Below, one piece after another: positions 24,976 to 36,904 of a stretch of DNA of 64,000 nt. The translations under genes were made by a program, and so were the position numbers. The notes below the pieces were generated by a model, which worked only from the letters and a program-made list of their open reading frames with translations, made no database searches and was not told where the DNA came from. Each line of letters begins with the position of its first letter. Positions within the stretch are counted from its first letter, which is position 1. The DNA is from Hygrophila difformis (taxonomy: Eukaryota; Streptophyta; Magnoliopsida; Lamiales; Acanthaceae), in contig JAOANR010000006.1 of the NCBI GenBank assembly GCA_030278955.1, positions 6,414,415-6,478,414 on the forward strand. Reading direction: 5' to 3'.

Positions 24976-25707
24976 TCTCTCCTAATCGAATAATTTGAGT
25001 GATCGAATAATTTGAGCCCGTTTTAAAATTATGTATTACTCCTAGTATTATTTTTAATCATCTCCTATGGATTTTAAATCCTTTTGGAAAAAAATAATAA
25101 TAATAGTATAAATGAATTAAATAAAGAAAATTAAAATATAAAAATGTTGCAGATATTGTTAACTTATAATTAAATTAGAGTGTTCAATCAAGATTTTATT
25201 GGATTAGTCTTGAGCCCAATGTGGCCTGGGGATACCCGGTACACACAAAAAAAAATCAAGATTTTATTAGATTTTTTTAGATTTTTAAAGTTTGAGTATA
25301 TTTAATGTAAATTTTAAAAATCATTTAGAAATCTCAGAATATTCAAAAATCAATATCTTTTGAAAAAATAACTATACAAAATATTTCCAAACAATCAAAT
25401 AATTTATATAGATTTTATACTGAAACTGAGATAATTCAATCAATTTTAGGTGCAGTTTATTAATTTTATAAAGGGGGAATTAATAAAATTCACCCAAAAA
25501 CTCTTACGTAATCTCAAGTCAATACACTTACTGAAAATAATTAAGAATTAATATATAAATATATGCATATAGTCAATACAAATATATGCATATATTTTCA
25601 TCAAAAAAATCAATAATAGTTTAGAGAAGATAAAGATGTTAAAATTTTTAAAAATTATAGTTCATGATTCCGGGCCCAAATTTCGCAGATATCAAGGGTA
25701 GGTGGGG

Positions 25708-26107
25708 TAGGGTTGTAAACGAACCGAATCGAACCGAATACCACAGTATTCGCTTTGATTTGATAAGCTTTTCGAATATTATCGAATCGAATTGAATTAT
25801 TCTATAAGGTAATTTAATAATTAATAAAATTAATTTTAATTATTAAACTTAAATATTTAATTTGATTTATAGATCAAATTTAATATTTTAATATTATATA
25901 TAAATATATTTATATTAATTAGTAAATATAGTCACTAAAATTAAAATTTTAAATTATTTAACAAAATAAATTTATATATTTATATATAATTTTAATATAA
26001 AATCGAATATCGAATCGAATCAAATATTAATCGAATATCAAAATTCCGAATAATTTCGAATCGAATCACGAATCGAACCAAAAATATTTGATTCTTTTAC
26101 AACCCTA
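25708..26107. mobile_element. Non-autonomous hAT element, 400 bp, 8-bp TSD
   Basis: Ends are tagggttgtaa and its perfect inverse ttacaaccct plus a. The 8-bp flank aggtgggg occurs at both 25700-25707 and 26108-26115. Subterminal regions are rich in cgaatcgaa in both orientations. There is no coding capacity. Confidence 0.85.
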
Positions 26108-27775
26108 AGGTGGGGTAAGCATACCCGACCCATGAAACCGGGCCCAAATTTCGGGTGCCACGCTCACATCCAACTTCCAAGTCCAACCCCACGAATATCT
26201 CAAATCCAAACCCTAACCCTTTTACAATCTTTCGGATCCTCCGATCGGATTCTCTCCGCAGCCGCAGCTTTCGTCCCTGCCGGAATTCTCCTATCAAGGT
26301 TTGATTTTTGCCGATCTATATCCTACATACGGCACGAATTCCACTATCTGAGATAATTATACTTTTGATGTGTGGGAGACGAGTTTCCGTGTTTTTAAGT
26401 TTAATTATCCGTGAAAATTACGTGTGTTTTCATGCAATTGGATACCGTATAAGGTGGGTTCTTATGGGAACCCTGCCAATTACAAATATACACCAATTTC
26501 GTTTGGGAAAAAAGGCATTTTGTGTTCGTCAGTGGTGATGCCCGTTTGTGTTTTGTATGATCCTGATCTTTCTCTGCCATGCCTGTTCGGTTCATGAAGC
26601 TAATGCAGTCATTGTTTGCGTACGGTCAACAGCTTTATGCTCTTCCGAAGGCTAATAAAATAATTTTCGTAAACCTCTTTATTCCTGTATGATAGGAGGG
26701 TCAATATGTTGGGTATTTTTGTGAGTAAAAAGTGGCTGTAGTAATCTTGCATATTTACGTTTGAGATATTTATGCTTTGTTTGGATGGATGGATTAAAGG
26801 GAGTTGGAACCAATGGAATGGAGACAAAGTGACTCCTTGTCGAAGAAGATATCACAAAAAGAGAGAATGACACTGTTCCAAGTGGGCCGATGATCTTCCA
26901 GTCCCCTTTTCTTTTCACTACCTCTAAACTCTCAAACAAAGCCTTATAGGGAATTCATGTGTTAAGTCGATGTTAAAGTATATATGTTTATTGTGCTTTA
27001 TATGTTCCCAGTGAGACCAGAGACTTAGGGATTAGAAGGAAATATCAGTTTTTTAGTGAAAAGCTCTAAAACAATGAAGTGGGATTTAGCTTAGTTTGCC
27101 ACAAGATAGTGCACTCTACTATTTTCTTATTCCTTTTCACATTTCATATTATGTTTTGTTTAGCTAAAACACTTGCAGCATAAGAGGTTTGTTGCTTTTA
27201 ATCTGTTACAGCTATACGTCAAGATCAAAGTGTGGAACCGTTTTTAATGGCTTGGGATGCCTGTCAGCATTCTACTGTTGTATGTTTCTACCCTATCACA
27301 CAGATGTATATATGTGTGTGTGTGTGGGCTGTGTGTATGCGCGTGCACGCACACCTGTATGTGTAGTAACTGTTGAATGCATGAAAAGAAACATCAGTTG
27401 AATTTCCCACAGAAAGCCTTCTAACTACAAGAGCTTGTTTTGACTTGCTACAAGTGAATTTCATTGAGTCTTTCATGTTCTGAGGCCAAATGCTGTCTGC
27501 TTCATTAACCTTTCTGCCCTCTAGTATTGCGATCTGAATGTTATTAGTTAGCTGCAATCACCTTTCCTAATCTATGTGGCCCATCTACAGAGTTAGCTTT
27601 TGTAAATGCTTATTTAGAAATCTATTTGTTGATTGTGCGTTAATAGTCAATTGATATTAGGCATCCCAATAAAAATAAAATAAATTTAGCTGATTTACAT
27701 TAAAAACTGCTCTGATAATTTCAGCTCGTAATATGATTAATGCTGATTAGTTATTCTTGACAGCTCGCACATGAT
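26108..27775 (+). other. Promoter, 5' UTR and probable 5' UTR intron of the hAT-derived gene
   Basis: A pyrimidine- and GC-richer block at about 26150-26300 looks like a leader exon ending near ctatcaag|gtttg. A probable acceptor ttcttgacag lies at 27759-27768, eight bases before the ATG. A TG-rich stretch is at 27305-27350. No separate gene is seen. Confidence 0.45.
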
Positions 27776-29978
27776 ATGGAAATATTAAATGAGATCCCTG
27801 CCAAGAAAACAAAGAGGTTGACATCTGTCGTTTGGAATCACTTTGAGAGAGTAAGAAAGGCTGATGCACAATATGCTGTTTGTGTACATTGCAAGAAGAA
27901 ATTAAGTGGTTCCAGTAATAGTGGTACAACACATTTAAGAAACCACTTGTTGCGGTGTCTGAAGAGATCAAACTATGATGTATCTCAAATACTTTCTGCA
28001 AAGAGGAAGAGAAAAGAAACCAGCCAAAGTCCTCTTCGTCAAAGTAATGCTGCTCTGACAGCCATCAATTACGATGAAGGAAAAATAAAAGATGAAATGC
28101 TCAGTCCGATTCCTCTGAAATTTGATCAGGAGCAAATGAAAGAAGAACCTAAACAAACTATCAATCTGGGAAGTGTTAAATTTGATCAAGATCGCAGTCG
28201 GTTGGATCTGGCTAGGATGATTATGTTACATGGTTATCCAATAGCGATGGTGGACCATATTGGCTTCAAAATATTTGTCAGAAATCTGCAGCCCTTGTTT
28301 GATGTTAATAACAATAATGATGTCATTGAATCAGACTGTATGGCCATCTATGGGAAGGAAAAGCAGAAAATATATGATGCCATTTACAATTTGCAAGGTA
28401 GAATCAACATCGCTGTTGATATGTGGACTTCACCTGAAAGGACTGATTATATTTGCCTGACGGCCAACTACATAGATGATGACTGGAGGCTGCAGAAGAA
28501 GATGCTTAATTTCTTATCATTGGATCCGTCTCACACTGATGACATGCTCTCAGAAGTTATTATTAAGAGTTTGACAGACTGGACCATCGAGCGCAAGTTG
28601 TTTTCAATGACCTTTGATGATTGCGCTGGATATGAAATTATGGTTTTCAGGATTAAGGAGTGGCTATCCCAAAATAGACTTCTTTTAAAGAGTGGTGAAT
28701 TATTTGATGTCCGATGTGTTGTACATGTTTTGAAGTCTATTGTTCAGGAACTCATGGAAGCATCCCGGGATGTGATACATAAAGTTAGAGAGGGTATAAG
28801 GTATGTTAAAAGTTCACAAACATTGCTAGGAAAATTTAGTGAAATTGCTCAACAAGTTGGAATCACTAGCAATAAGCGTCTAATTCTCGACTGTCCGATG
28901 CAATGGAATTCCACATACACAATGCTTGAAGCAGCATTAGATTATAAGGACGCCTTTTGTCTTTTACAAGAGCATGATACATCATACTCAAAGGTTTTAT
29001 CGGAGACAGAGTGGGAATGGGCTAGTTCTGTTGCATGTTGCATGAAATTTCTTCTTGAATTTACTAGCGTCATCACTGGGAATAAATATCCAACATCCAA
29101 TGTATATTTTCCAGAAGTATGTGATATGCACCTTCAATTAATTGAATGGTGTAAAAGTTCAGATGATTTTCTTAGTTCTCTGGCTTTGAAGATGAAGCGC
29201 AAGTTTGACATATATTGGAGCAAGTGCAGCTTGGCTTTAGCCATAGCTGCAATTCTGGATCCTCGTTTCAAATTGAAGCTGGTAGAGTACTATTTCCAGC
29301 AGATTTATGGTAGCCATGCTCCTGATCACATCAAAGAAGTTTCTGATGGTCTCAGAGAACTTTTCAATGAGTATTCAATGGGTTCATCTTCGCTGGAACA
29401 GGATTCTGCTCTTCCTGGCGACAGCTTACCAGGCACTAGCAATAGTTCTAGAGATAAACTTAAAGGATTTGACAAATTCCTATATGAAACTTCACAAAGT
29501 CAAAGTTTGTCTTCGGATCTTGACAAGTATTTGGAGGAGCCTGTGTTTCCTCGCAATTATGATTTCAGCATTTTGAATTGGTGGAAAGTTCACACACCAA
29601 GGTATCCATTCCTGTCGATCATGGCACGTGATATCCTTGGGATTCCTGTATCGACTCTTGGACCAGAAGTTGCATTCAGCAATGGTGGCCGGGTGCTTGA
29701 TCAGTACCGTAGTTCATTAAATCCGGATATGAGAGAAGCTTTGATGTGTGGGCAAGATTGGTTGAGAATCGAACCAGAAGGTATGAATAAATTTATGCAC
29801 ATCAAATCTTTTCTTTGCAAGACTGCATAGTAATAAATCATTTCTTCTCTTGTTTCTCCAGCAACTGGCCCGATTTTGAGCATTTCTCCCTTGCCAATTT
29901 CAATGGAAGCAAGTTGACGTACATACTCTATGGTATACTTCTCTTTTGTTTTTGATTTTTATTGCAGATAGTAAGTAA
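27776..29978 (+). CDS. BED zinc-finger, hAT-transposase-derived protein (DAYSLEEPER/RICESLEEPER-like)
   Basis: A long open exon from 27776 codes a BED finger at about 17-65 (SVVWNHFERV, CVHCKK, HLRNHLLRC), a degenerate hAT RNase-H-like core (INIAVDMWTSP, CPMQWNSTYTMLEAAL) and a C-terminal hAT dimerisation domain (YLEEPVFPRNYDF, LNWWKVHTPRYPFLS, VAFSNGGRVLDQYRSSLNP). If the GT at 29781 is used and joined to 29968-29978, the protein ends IEPEDSK at about 671 residues; reading through instead gives 684 residues, stopping at 29830. The RWNST segment of hAT transposases has Q for R here. There are no flanking inverted repeats or target duplication, and a 5' leader intron is likely, so this looks like a domesticated host gene, probably a DNA-binding regulator. 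Family confident; function inferred. Confidence 0.88.
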
Positions 29979-30773
29979 TGGAATCATACTGATCTCATGC
30001 TTCTTGATTTCTCATGAAGCTGGAACGATTGAAATGCAGTTGGTGCGGAGTATTCTGGTTTTCTAACAGCTCATTTTCTGTCTTTCTCTTTTCACTTGCC
30101 ATCATGTACATTTGGCAGATGAAAATCATTTTGTGTGCTCAATTACTACTTTGCTGATTCTATGGAGTGCTTCTGAGACATGAACATGATTTTTCTGGGG
30201 TTTGCGTTTTTACTCCTCAGATTTTCTTGATATTGTGATGTACAAATTCAGCTACCCTCTTATCCGTGGTTCTTGTTTCTGTATTTCAGTAAAGTTTTAA
30301 CTTGTTATGGTCTTCGCTGCTCCTTTCATTTCATATAAATTGCTTATTATTGTGCATGGTGCAGGCTAATCGATCCACATAAATTTATTTTGTTTGAGAG
30401 TGTTGCCAATTAGTGGAATAAGTGAGAGTATATGGCTAGGCAACAACTAGATATTTGCTTTCAATGAAAATTCCAAGATTGTGTAACACAAGTTGGTACG
30501 CCTATGAATATCATGTTGATGTTATAGCAGCCTCGGGACAAAGCTGACATATTGTAACTATGTTTTGTCTCAATCTCTTGATGCGTTCTATGGGGTGGAA
30601 TGTTTATTTGATGTAGTGCTGGTCGAGATAGACAAAAGATCAGGAGCAAATCTTATAGATTTCAGAAAATACATAGACAAATTGCCTTTCTACCTAGACA
30701 ATGCAAACTCTAATAATGAGCAAATCATTTTTCTTGCCACTTCTTCCACCTTCAGAAATTAATGTTGCAAAAA
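29979..30773. other. 3' flanks of hAT-derived gene and X8 gene
   Basis: T-rich 3' untranslated sequence of the plus-strand gene and the 3' flank of the minus-strand X8 gene. Nothing else is recognised. Confidence 0.6.
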
Positions 30774-31551
30774 TCATTCGTAGATGCAGCTACCGTAGCC
30801 TGCAACGAATCAACACACAAAATTATGTCTCATTTCCAATATAACAATATACTCCAATAGTTCAAGAAATTGTCTTTTTGTCACAAAAAACCTGGACAAG
30901 TAATAAAAAAGAAGGGCCAGAGACCAAAAACAAAAAAAAAAAAAAAGGAAAAACGAACTAGTCGTAGGAATATCATGTTCTAGCGCAATAGAAATATTTG
31001 GAACAAAAATGATTGATTACTTGGATCGGTGATGACAATGAGACCAGAGTTGGTAAAGTAGCAGTTCCATTGGTTCCTGCCATTAGACTGGTAATACAGA
31101 TTCATGGCCACGGAAGCGTGGTTCATAAGCGTATCCGGTGAGAAACAAGGATGCCCATTCTGCAGAATCGTGCAGTCTACTTGAGAGCATGCATAATCGA
31201 TGTTTGCCAAAAGGGCATTACCCTCTGTTGAAGGCTTCGCCACACACCATGTTTTCTGCATGCACATTCATACATCATACATACATGGATGATGGATCCA
31301 TGATCAACACCAACAATAAACGCTACTCACATGTACAAAAACGATGCACTAAAATACCGTACCTGTCCCTTCACAAATCCCAAATTCAGATCACCTGCAG
31401 GAACAAAGGATCAATGCTTCGATTCTGTAAGTCTGATTTTGTTTAATCTTTCTTTAGTTAGTTAAAAAATAAAAGGAGAAATTAACAACCCACCTGGAAA
31501 ATGCAAAACAAGGAGGAGGAGGAGGAGGGAAAGGGATGCAAAAGCTTTCAT
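30774..31551 (-). CDS. Small secreted X8 (CBM43) protein, Ole e 10-like
   Basis: Exons 31494-31551, 31363-31394, 31021-31255 and 30774-30799 give 116 residues. Residues 1 to about 20 form a signal peptide (MKAFASLSLLLLLLVLHF). The rest is one X8 domain: TWCVAKPST, NIDYACSQVDC, GHPCF, ASVAMNLYYQSNGRN, WNCYFTNSGLI and DPSYGSC, with six cysteines for the expected disulfides. X8/CBM43 modules bind beta-1,3-glucan (callose) in the cell wall. The stand-alone form without a GH17 domain or an evident GPI tail resembles olive Ole e 10 and plasmodesmal callose-binding proteins. The last exon is only 26 nt, ending SYGSCIYE and stop. Confidence 0.9.
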
Positions 31552-32300
31552 GACTGAAGTTTACTGAAAAACCTGTAGTTGGATCCAATGGTAGGACTTG
31601 GTTCGATCTAATTGGCGATTGCCCTTGGAAAAAAATCGTGAATATATTATATTGGCTTCACATATTCCCATGACAAGAATTATTTATTACTACTAGTATT
31701 GGTTTCCTTTCTAACCAAAAGACATTCAAGAAAATTAAATGGGGGCATTTAAATATAGGGTTTATGGGAAGACGTGGAATGGAATTATAACGTGGATTGA
31801 AATACATTTATATGGGGATTAACATCAGCGTGATGCATCCATATGCCCATTTCCTCATAAATTAAATAAGAGCATTGAGAAATTAAAATAGGTGGAAATT
31901 TACTTATGTTTGATGATGTAGTGATGATCCATACACTGTATCACCAGACACCAGTGGAAGAACTACTCTTACCCCAGCCCCCATACAAAGACTGAAAGAC
32001 CCAGACTTGATGTGGGAACTTTACATTGTCACTCCTGTGGGTAAAGGAGTTTGTTAGTCTTGAATATTTTTAACCCTCAATCCAAGAAGTTTGTGAAAAA
32101 CATTCATACTAAAGTGAAACAGTTTGCATACTCAAACAACACAAAAGCAAACTGAGGATCATCTTGCATACAGAGGCTCTGAGGTTTATTTATTTCATTC
32201 AGCAAAGGGAAAATTGTACCCTTTTTTGTTTCCATGCTCATAATTTGCATACTCTGATATGTACATTGAAAGCATCCATGTAGCCACATTTTCTGTCTTC
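31552..32300. other. Intergenic between X8 promoter and kinase 3' end
   Basis: Promoter of the X8 gene and 3' flank of the receptor-like kinase. No exon or mobile element is recognised. Confidence 0.6.
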
Positions 32301-33741
32301 TCAAGTTGTTGTTGCAGATTCATGGGGTTTCATCAGCTCTAGCATCCTCACAACTTCTGCCATGGTAGGTCTTTTACATGGATCCACCTCTAGACACATC
32401 AGTGATATGCTAAATACTTGGTTGATTTCATCAATGGGGTAATCGATCAGGCTGCTGTCGATTACAAACTTTCCTCTCTTCTCTTCAACAACCAATTTTA
32501 CCTGCAACATTATAAACTCTAAGCAACCTTCATTTATATTCAAGAAATAGTTGCAGGCTTGCAGCAGTTCATTAAGCAAAAAAACATTTTTACCCAGGTC
32601 ACAAGATTACTTCCCTCCTCAACAAATGCTTCATCCGTCGGTTTCTTCCCTGTTAGCAGCTCCAGCAGCACAACACCATAGCTGTAGACATCTCCTTTCG
32701 TTGTTGCTTTTCCCGTGTCAAAATACTCTACACAAGGTCAAAAACATCATTGAATCCGCATTGGAGCAAGTAATGAAAGGAAACTATCTCAATCGTGGTG
32801 GTTCAGAGTTCATACTAAAATACCACACCTGGAGCCAAATAACCGAAAGTACCAGCAACCAATGTCGACACATGAGTCTTATCTGCTTCCATTAAGGCAG
32901 CTAGTCCAAAATCAGATACGCGGGCTTCCAAGTTTTCATCTAAGAGAATGTTGCTCGACTTGATATCTCTATGTATTATGTGAGGAATGCAGTCGTGATG
33001 AAGGTAGCACAGCCCTCTTGCAGCTCCAACCGCAATTTTGTATCTTGAAGGCCAGTCGAGAATCATCTTATTCATCGTTGTTCCTGCAGACAACATATGA
33101 ACAGGCAAGCAGTGTTTGAGTACTCCTCAATGTTTCACTTTCACCGTGCTATGCTATCTGTCTTCCTGAAAATGTTTTAGTACACACCGTGAAGCAGCGT
33201 GTACAAGCTGCCGCCAGTCATTAGCTCATAGATGAGAAGATTGTATTGCGGAGCAGTGTAGAATCCATGAAGGGCGACTACATTCCGGTGCTTGATGTCG
33301 CCCATAGCTTCCAACTCTCGCTCAAAACTGCGCTCCTGCTCTGTACTCGTCCGGTTCACACGTTTCACAGCGAATGACACGTTCTGGTTTATTACCATCT
33401 TGTAGACTATTCCGTACCCTCCCGACCCAATCACATCCTTGTTGCTCAGTTTCATGGTCTTCTTCAAGAACATGTTTGGCTTCAGCGACTTGGTTTTGGG
33501 CGATCGAAACATCACTAGCTTCCCCCCTGAATATGCAGACAATAATAAGATCAATAAAGGAAGAACATATTCGAATAGGAAACAGAAATAGGCAACTAGT
33601 ACCTGCAAAGTTATCTTGAACGACGAATTGGTTTCGTTTCCATCTACGGTAGCAAAGGATGGCCATAATAACCTTAGAGAGGATAAAGGCGACAGCAGAT
33701 ATGGTGATGTAGAAGGGAATGCTCCTCCATAGTTTTCCCAT
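32301..33741 (-). CDS. Receptor-like Ser/Thr kinase without ectodomain repeats (At1g78530-like)
   Basis: Exons 33603-33741, 33188-33526, 32829-33083, 32594-32727 and 32301-32501 give 355 residues, the same length I recall for Arabidopsis At1g78530. A short N-terminus with one membrane segment (about 7-30, [18 protein letters not shown]) precedes RRWKR, then the kinase. Landmarks are the glycine loop [10 protein letters not shown] (80-89), ATP-anchoring Lys101 in [13 protein letters not shown] (197-204), DFG (217-219) and APE with its Glu245 encoded across an intron. All are intact, so it should be active. No LRR or other ligand-binding domain is present, so signalling probably depends on a co-receptor. 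The closest relatives are the FEI-type LRR kinases; ligand and pathway are unknown. Confidence 0.95.
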
Positions 33742-35035
33742 GCTGTAAATTTATGTGGTTAAAGGTGAACAAGGGAAAGGGATCAGTTCATATGTAACAG
33801 AGAAATACAGAATTCAGATAAGTTAGTTTGGACTGGACTGGACTGGAATCTTGACTCTTGTCTCTAGAGAAGAAAGGATGCAGCAACCAGCAGGTCATTT
33901 CCAACATACAGAAGAGGGAGGGCCTGGTGTCTGGTGGGCGTATAAGGGTATTTGATGTTGTTTTATTTCACATGCATTGTTGGAGCTTTATTACATGTAT
34001 ACTCGTGACTCAACATTATCCAACAAATTCTTTAAATCCAAGATGATATTTTTCGGATGATTGAGATCAAATTATCAATTTGATGACAATTCCAATTCTC
34101 CTTGATATATCCATGTTTTAGATTTGATGACTTGATGTATGACCCCCAGGGCCAGTTGAGTATATGGCAGGATAATGAATTAATGATAATGATGATGGTG
34201 AATAAATACAGGAGCACAAGTGGTTCAGTGTGAAATGAAAACTTTTGGACAAATGAATCATGTGAAACTTTGGTATTATGTAATGTGTCTACAGTTCAAA
34301 GAGACATGACTTGTGTGGCACATATGCTTTCATGGTAGCTGCACCTGTCTTGTAAAATTACACATCTTCTTCCCTTTTATAGAAACGATAAATGTGAGTA
34401 TAATAATATGCATTTCAATCAAACAATCAAAAGTTGTGCTGTTTGAATGTCAAACTTCATGTGAAATACAGTATCTTATTACAGATTTACAGTACAGGAA
34501 TGAGGCATGAAGATAGATGACAGAGGTGCTTAATGCTTAGTTAGGATCTGTGAAGAGCTGAGGAGGAATTTCTGAGCAATTCAGAATTGATTGAGAAATA
34601 AGGTTTAGGTTGGGTGAATTAACTTTTAACTGTTCCCTCACTACTCACCGTATTCAGATGATACTTTCATCCAGCAATAAATAGTTGCACAAATTATTTA
34701 AGGCAAAACCACAGCAACACAAAACTATAATTCGATCCAATAATCTTATATATCTCATTCCAAAACCTCAGACTACTAAATTGAATGGATAGATAGAATG
34801 CTCAATGAAAGAGTCAATTAATCATCCACGTAATTACCAATAATAGTCTATATAAGTGAATATGATGATTTAAGACTCCAAACCCAATGTTTTTTTGGTA
34901 CTTCTCTTAGTTCTCTATCAAGTATTCCATCTCATTGGCCACACTAATCCATTGTGAGAACGTGATCTCATGAGAGATGTCCTCTGTCTATTTAAATCCG
35001 CTCCATACTCAAGAACCTCAATTAAGTGTGTACAT
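33742..35035. other. Kinase promoter and AT-rich spacer
   Basis: Upstream region of the minus-strand kinase followed by featureless AT-rich DNA. No exon is seen. Confidence 0.55.
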
Positions 35036-35812
35036 TAGAGGTGTCGGGATGACGGGACGACACGGGCCAAACCTACTCCAGCCCATCATTTGTCAGGTTT
35101 AGACGGGCCGGCCCACAGCGAGGGCGGGCTCGAATTACCTCAGCCCAACCCAACCCACTGGTGGATTGCGAGCCAGGCGGGCTAGCCCGCGATTTTTTTT
35201 ATTTAATTAATAAATTTAATTTTTTTTAATTATGTAATATCATTATTTATCCAAAATTAAATATATTATTTAATTTTAAAATATAAAATCACTTAGTTTA
35301 ATTTTTTAAAGTATTCTTTTTTTAAAATAACATGAAAGTAGTCTAAATGGTAATGTTAAATAGCTGAAGTCATATATAATGAACATTAAATTTATTTTTA
35401 TTTAATTTAGTTGATATTAAGTCTATTTTATATTTTTTAATAATACTTTACAGGAAAAGATATAAAATTATTAAATTATATAATATCAAATTAATATTAT
35501 ATGATTTGAAATAAAATTCAACTAATAAACATCTCTAGTGTTCTCTGGCTTCGGCTAATTCAACAAAAAAAAAAGCTAACAAATATCTTACAATAATTTA
35601 GATATTCATAACAAACTTAAAAAATTATAAACTTCTCTTGGCCCGCGGGCTGGCTCACCCCTGCCGCGGGCCAACCCAAGCACGGTGGGTTAGGTGGGCT
35701 GAGCTCATTTAGATCCGCTTGTCAACGAGACTCTATTTATTCAACCCAACCCATTTTTTTGAGAGGCAAGGACGGGCTGGTCCAATGGGTCAAGCTCATT
35801 TTGACAGCTCTA
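35036..35812. mobile_element. Non-autonomous hAT element, 777 bp, 8-bp TSD
   Basis: It begins tagaggtgtc and ends gacagctcta (imperfect inverted repeats). It is flanked by a perfect octamer, gtgtacat, at 35028-35035 and 35813-35820. The ends are GC-rich with inverted acgggcc/ggcccg phrases; the middle is extremely AT-rich and non-coding. Confidence 0.85.
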
Positions 35813-35889
35813 GTGTACATATCCATATCATCTAACTAGAGAGACTCTTTGTACCAACTACCAAGACTAACTATCGTTGATAGCTTATA

Positions 35890-36152
35890 CTATCTATGTT
35901 CTTAAATAACTGCACCATTTCTGCATTTCACATAATCCAATAAACATTTCTAATGAGTAATAACTCAAATTATATATAAGTAAAAATTATAAAAATTTGA
36001 TATTCTAAAACTATGTGATTAGACGAATCTAACAAGATCTCACTTGACTATGTTTTTTTTATATATATAACTATATTTAAAAAATTTATCAAAGTTACTA
36101 AATGAATAGTGACTACTATGCAAATGGTGCAGATAAATAAAAACGGAGGAAG
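35890..36152. mobile_element. Stowaway-like MITE, main family
   Basis: Flanked by TA, with right end aacggaggaag and a decayed left end. It carries the core in inverse orientation (gattagacgaatctaacaag then atctcacttgac). It starts 70 bp right of the 8-bp duplication of the hAT element. Confidence 0.65.
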
Positions 36153-36437
36153 TAGTATTTTTCTAGAAATTAATATGAAATTAACTTCCTATTTATTTTA
36201 AACTAAATAACCAAACAATGGCTCCTAAAAAAATAAAAATAAATAACCAAATAGTATATTAAATTACAGTTCAAATAATCTTATGGTACTTATCAATGAA
36301 AGGCTCAAAGTATTTTACGAATTGTTGAAATATGATAAAATTTGAATGGGAAGGGGGATTATTGATATGACTACTATTACTCTTTTTTATATAAAAGAGT
36401 ATTAAAAGTCATACCATATTAGATGTATTAAATTATA

Positions 36438-36728
36438 CTCATCTGTCCCATAATAATGTTCTCATTTCATTTCTGCACATAATCTAATGCACTTTTTAAA
36501 TTGTTAATATCTCAAAATATATACAAGTAGAAATTATGTAAAATATATATTCTAAAACTATACGATTAGACGAATCTAACAAGACCGAACTCGACTATTT
36601 TTTTTAAAATATATAATTACAATAATATCGAGTCAAAGTTGAACAATGAACAGTGTCAAAAAGTCAAATGAGAATATTATTGTGGTGTCAAAAAGTCAAA
36701 TGAGAATATTATTGTGGGCCGGAGGGAG
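36438..36728. mobile_element. Stowaway-like MITE with internal tandem duplication
   Basis: TA-flanked, with left end ctcatctgtccca and right end ggccggagggag. Near the right end the phrase gtgtcaaaaagtcaaatgag plus aatattattgtgg is repeated twice back to back (about 36653-36716). The family core is present inverted. Confidence 0.7.
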
Positions 36729-36904
36729 TATTCCTTTCCATATCAACGGCATCATATTTTTTTGATGACAATCAATGGCATCATATTTAAAAAAGGTGAT
36801 CATACCATACAAATTAATTAGAAATGGACAATGGGAAAGAAATAGGGATAGTTGTATTTGTACGTTCAAATTGAAAGTTAATCCATGCGCCTTAATAATT
36901 TTAT

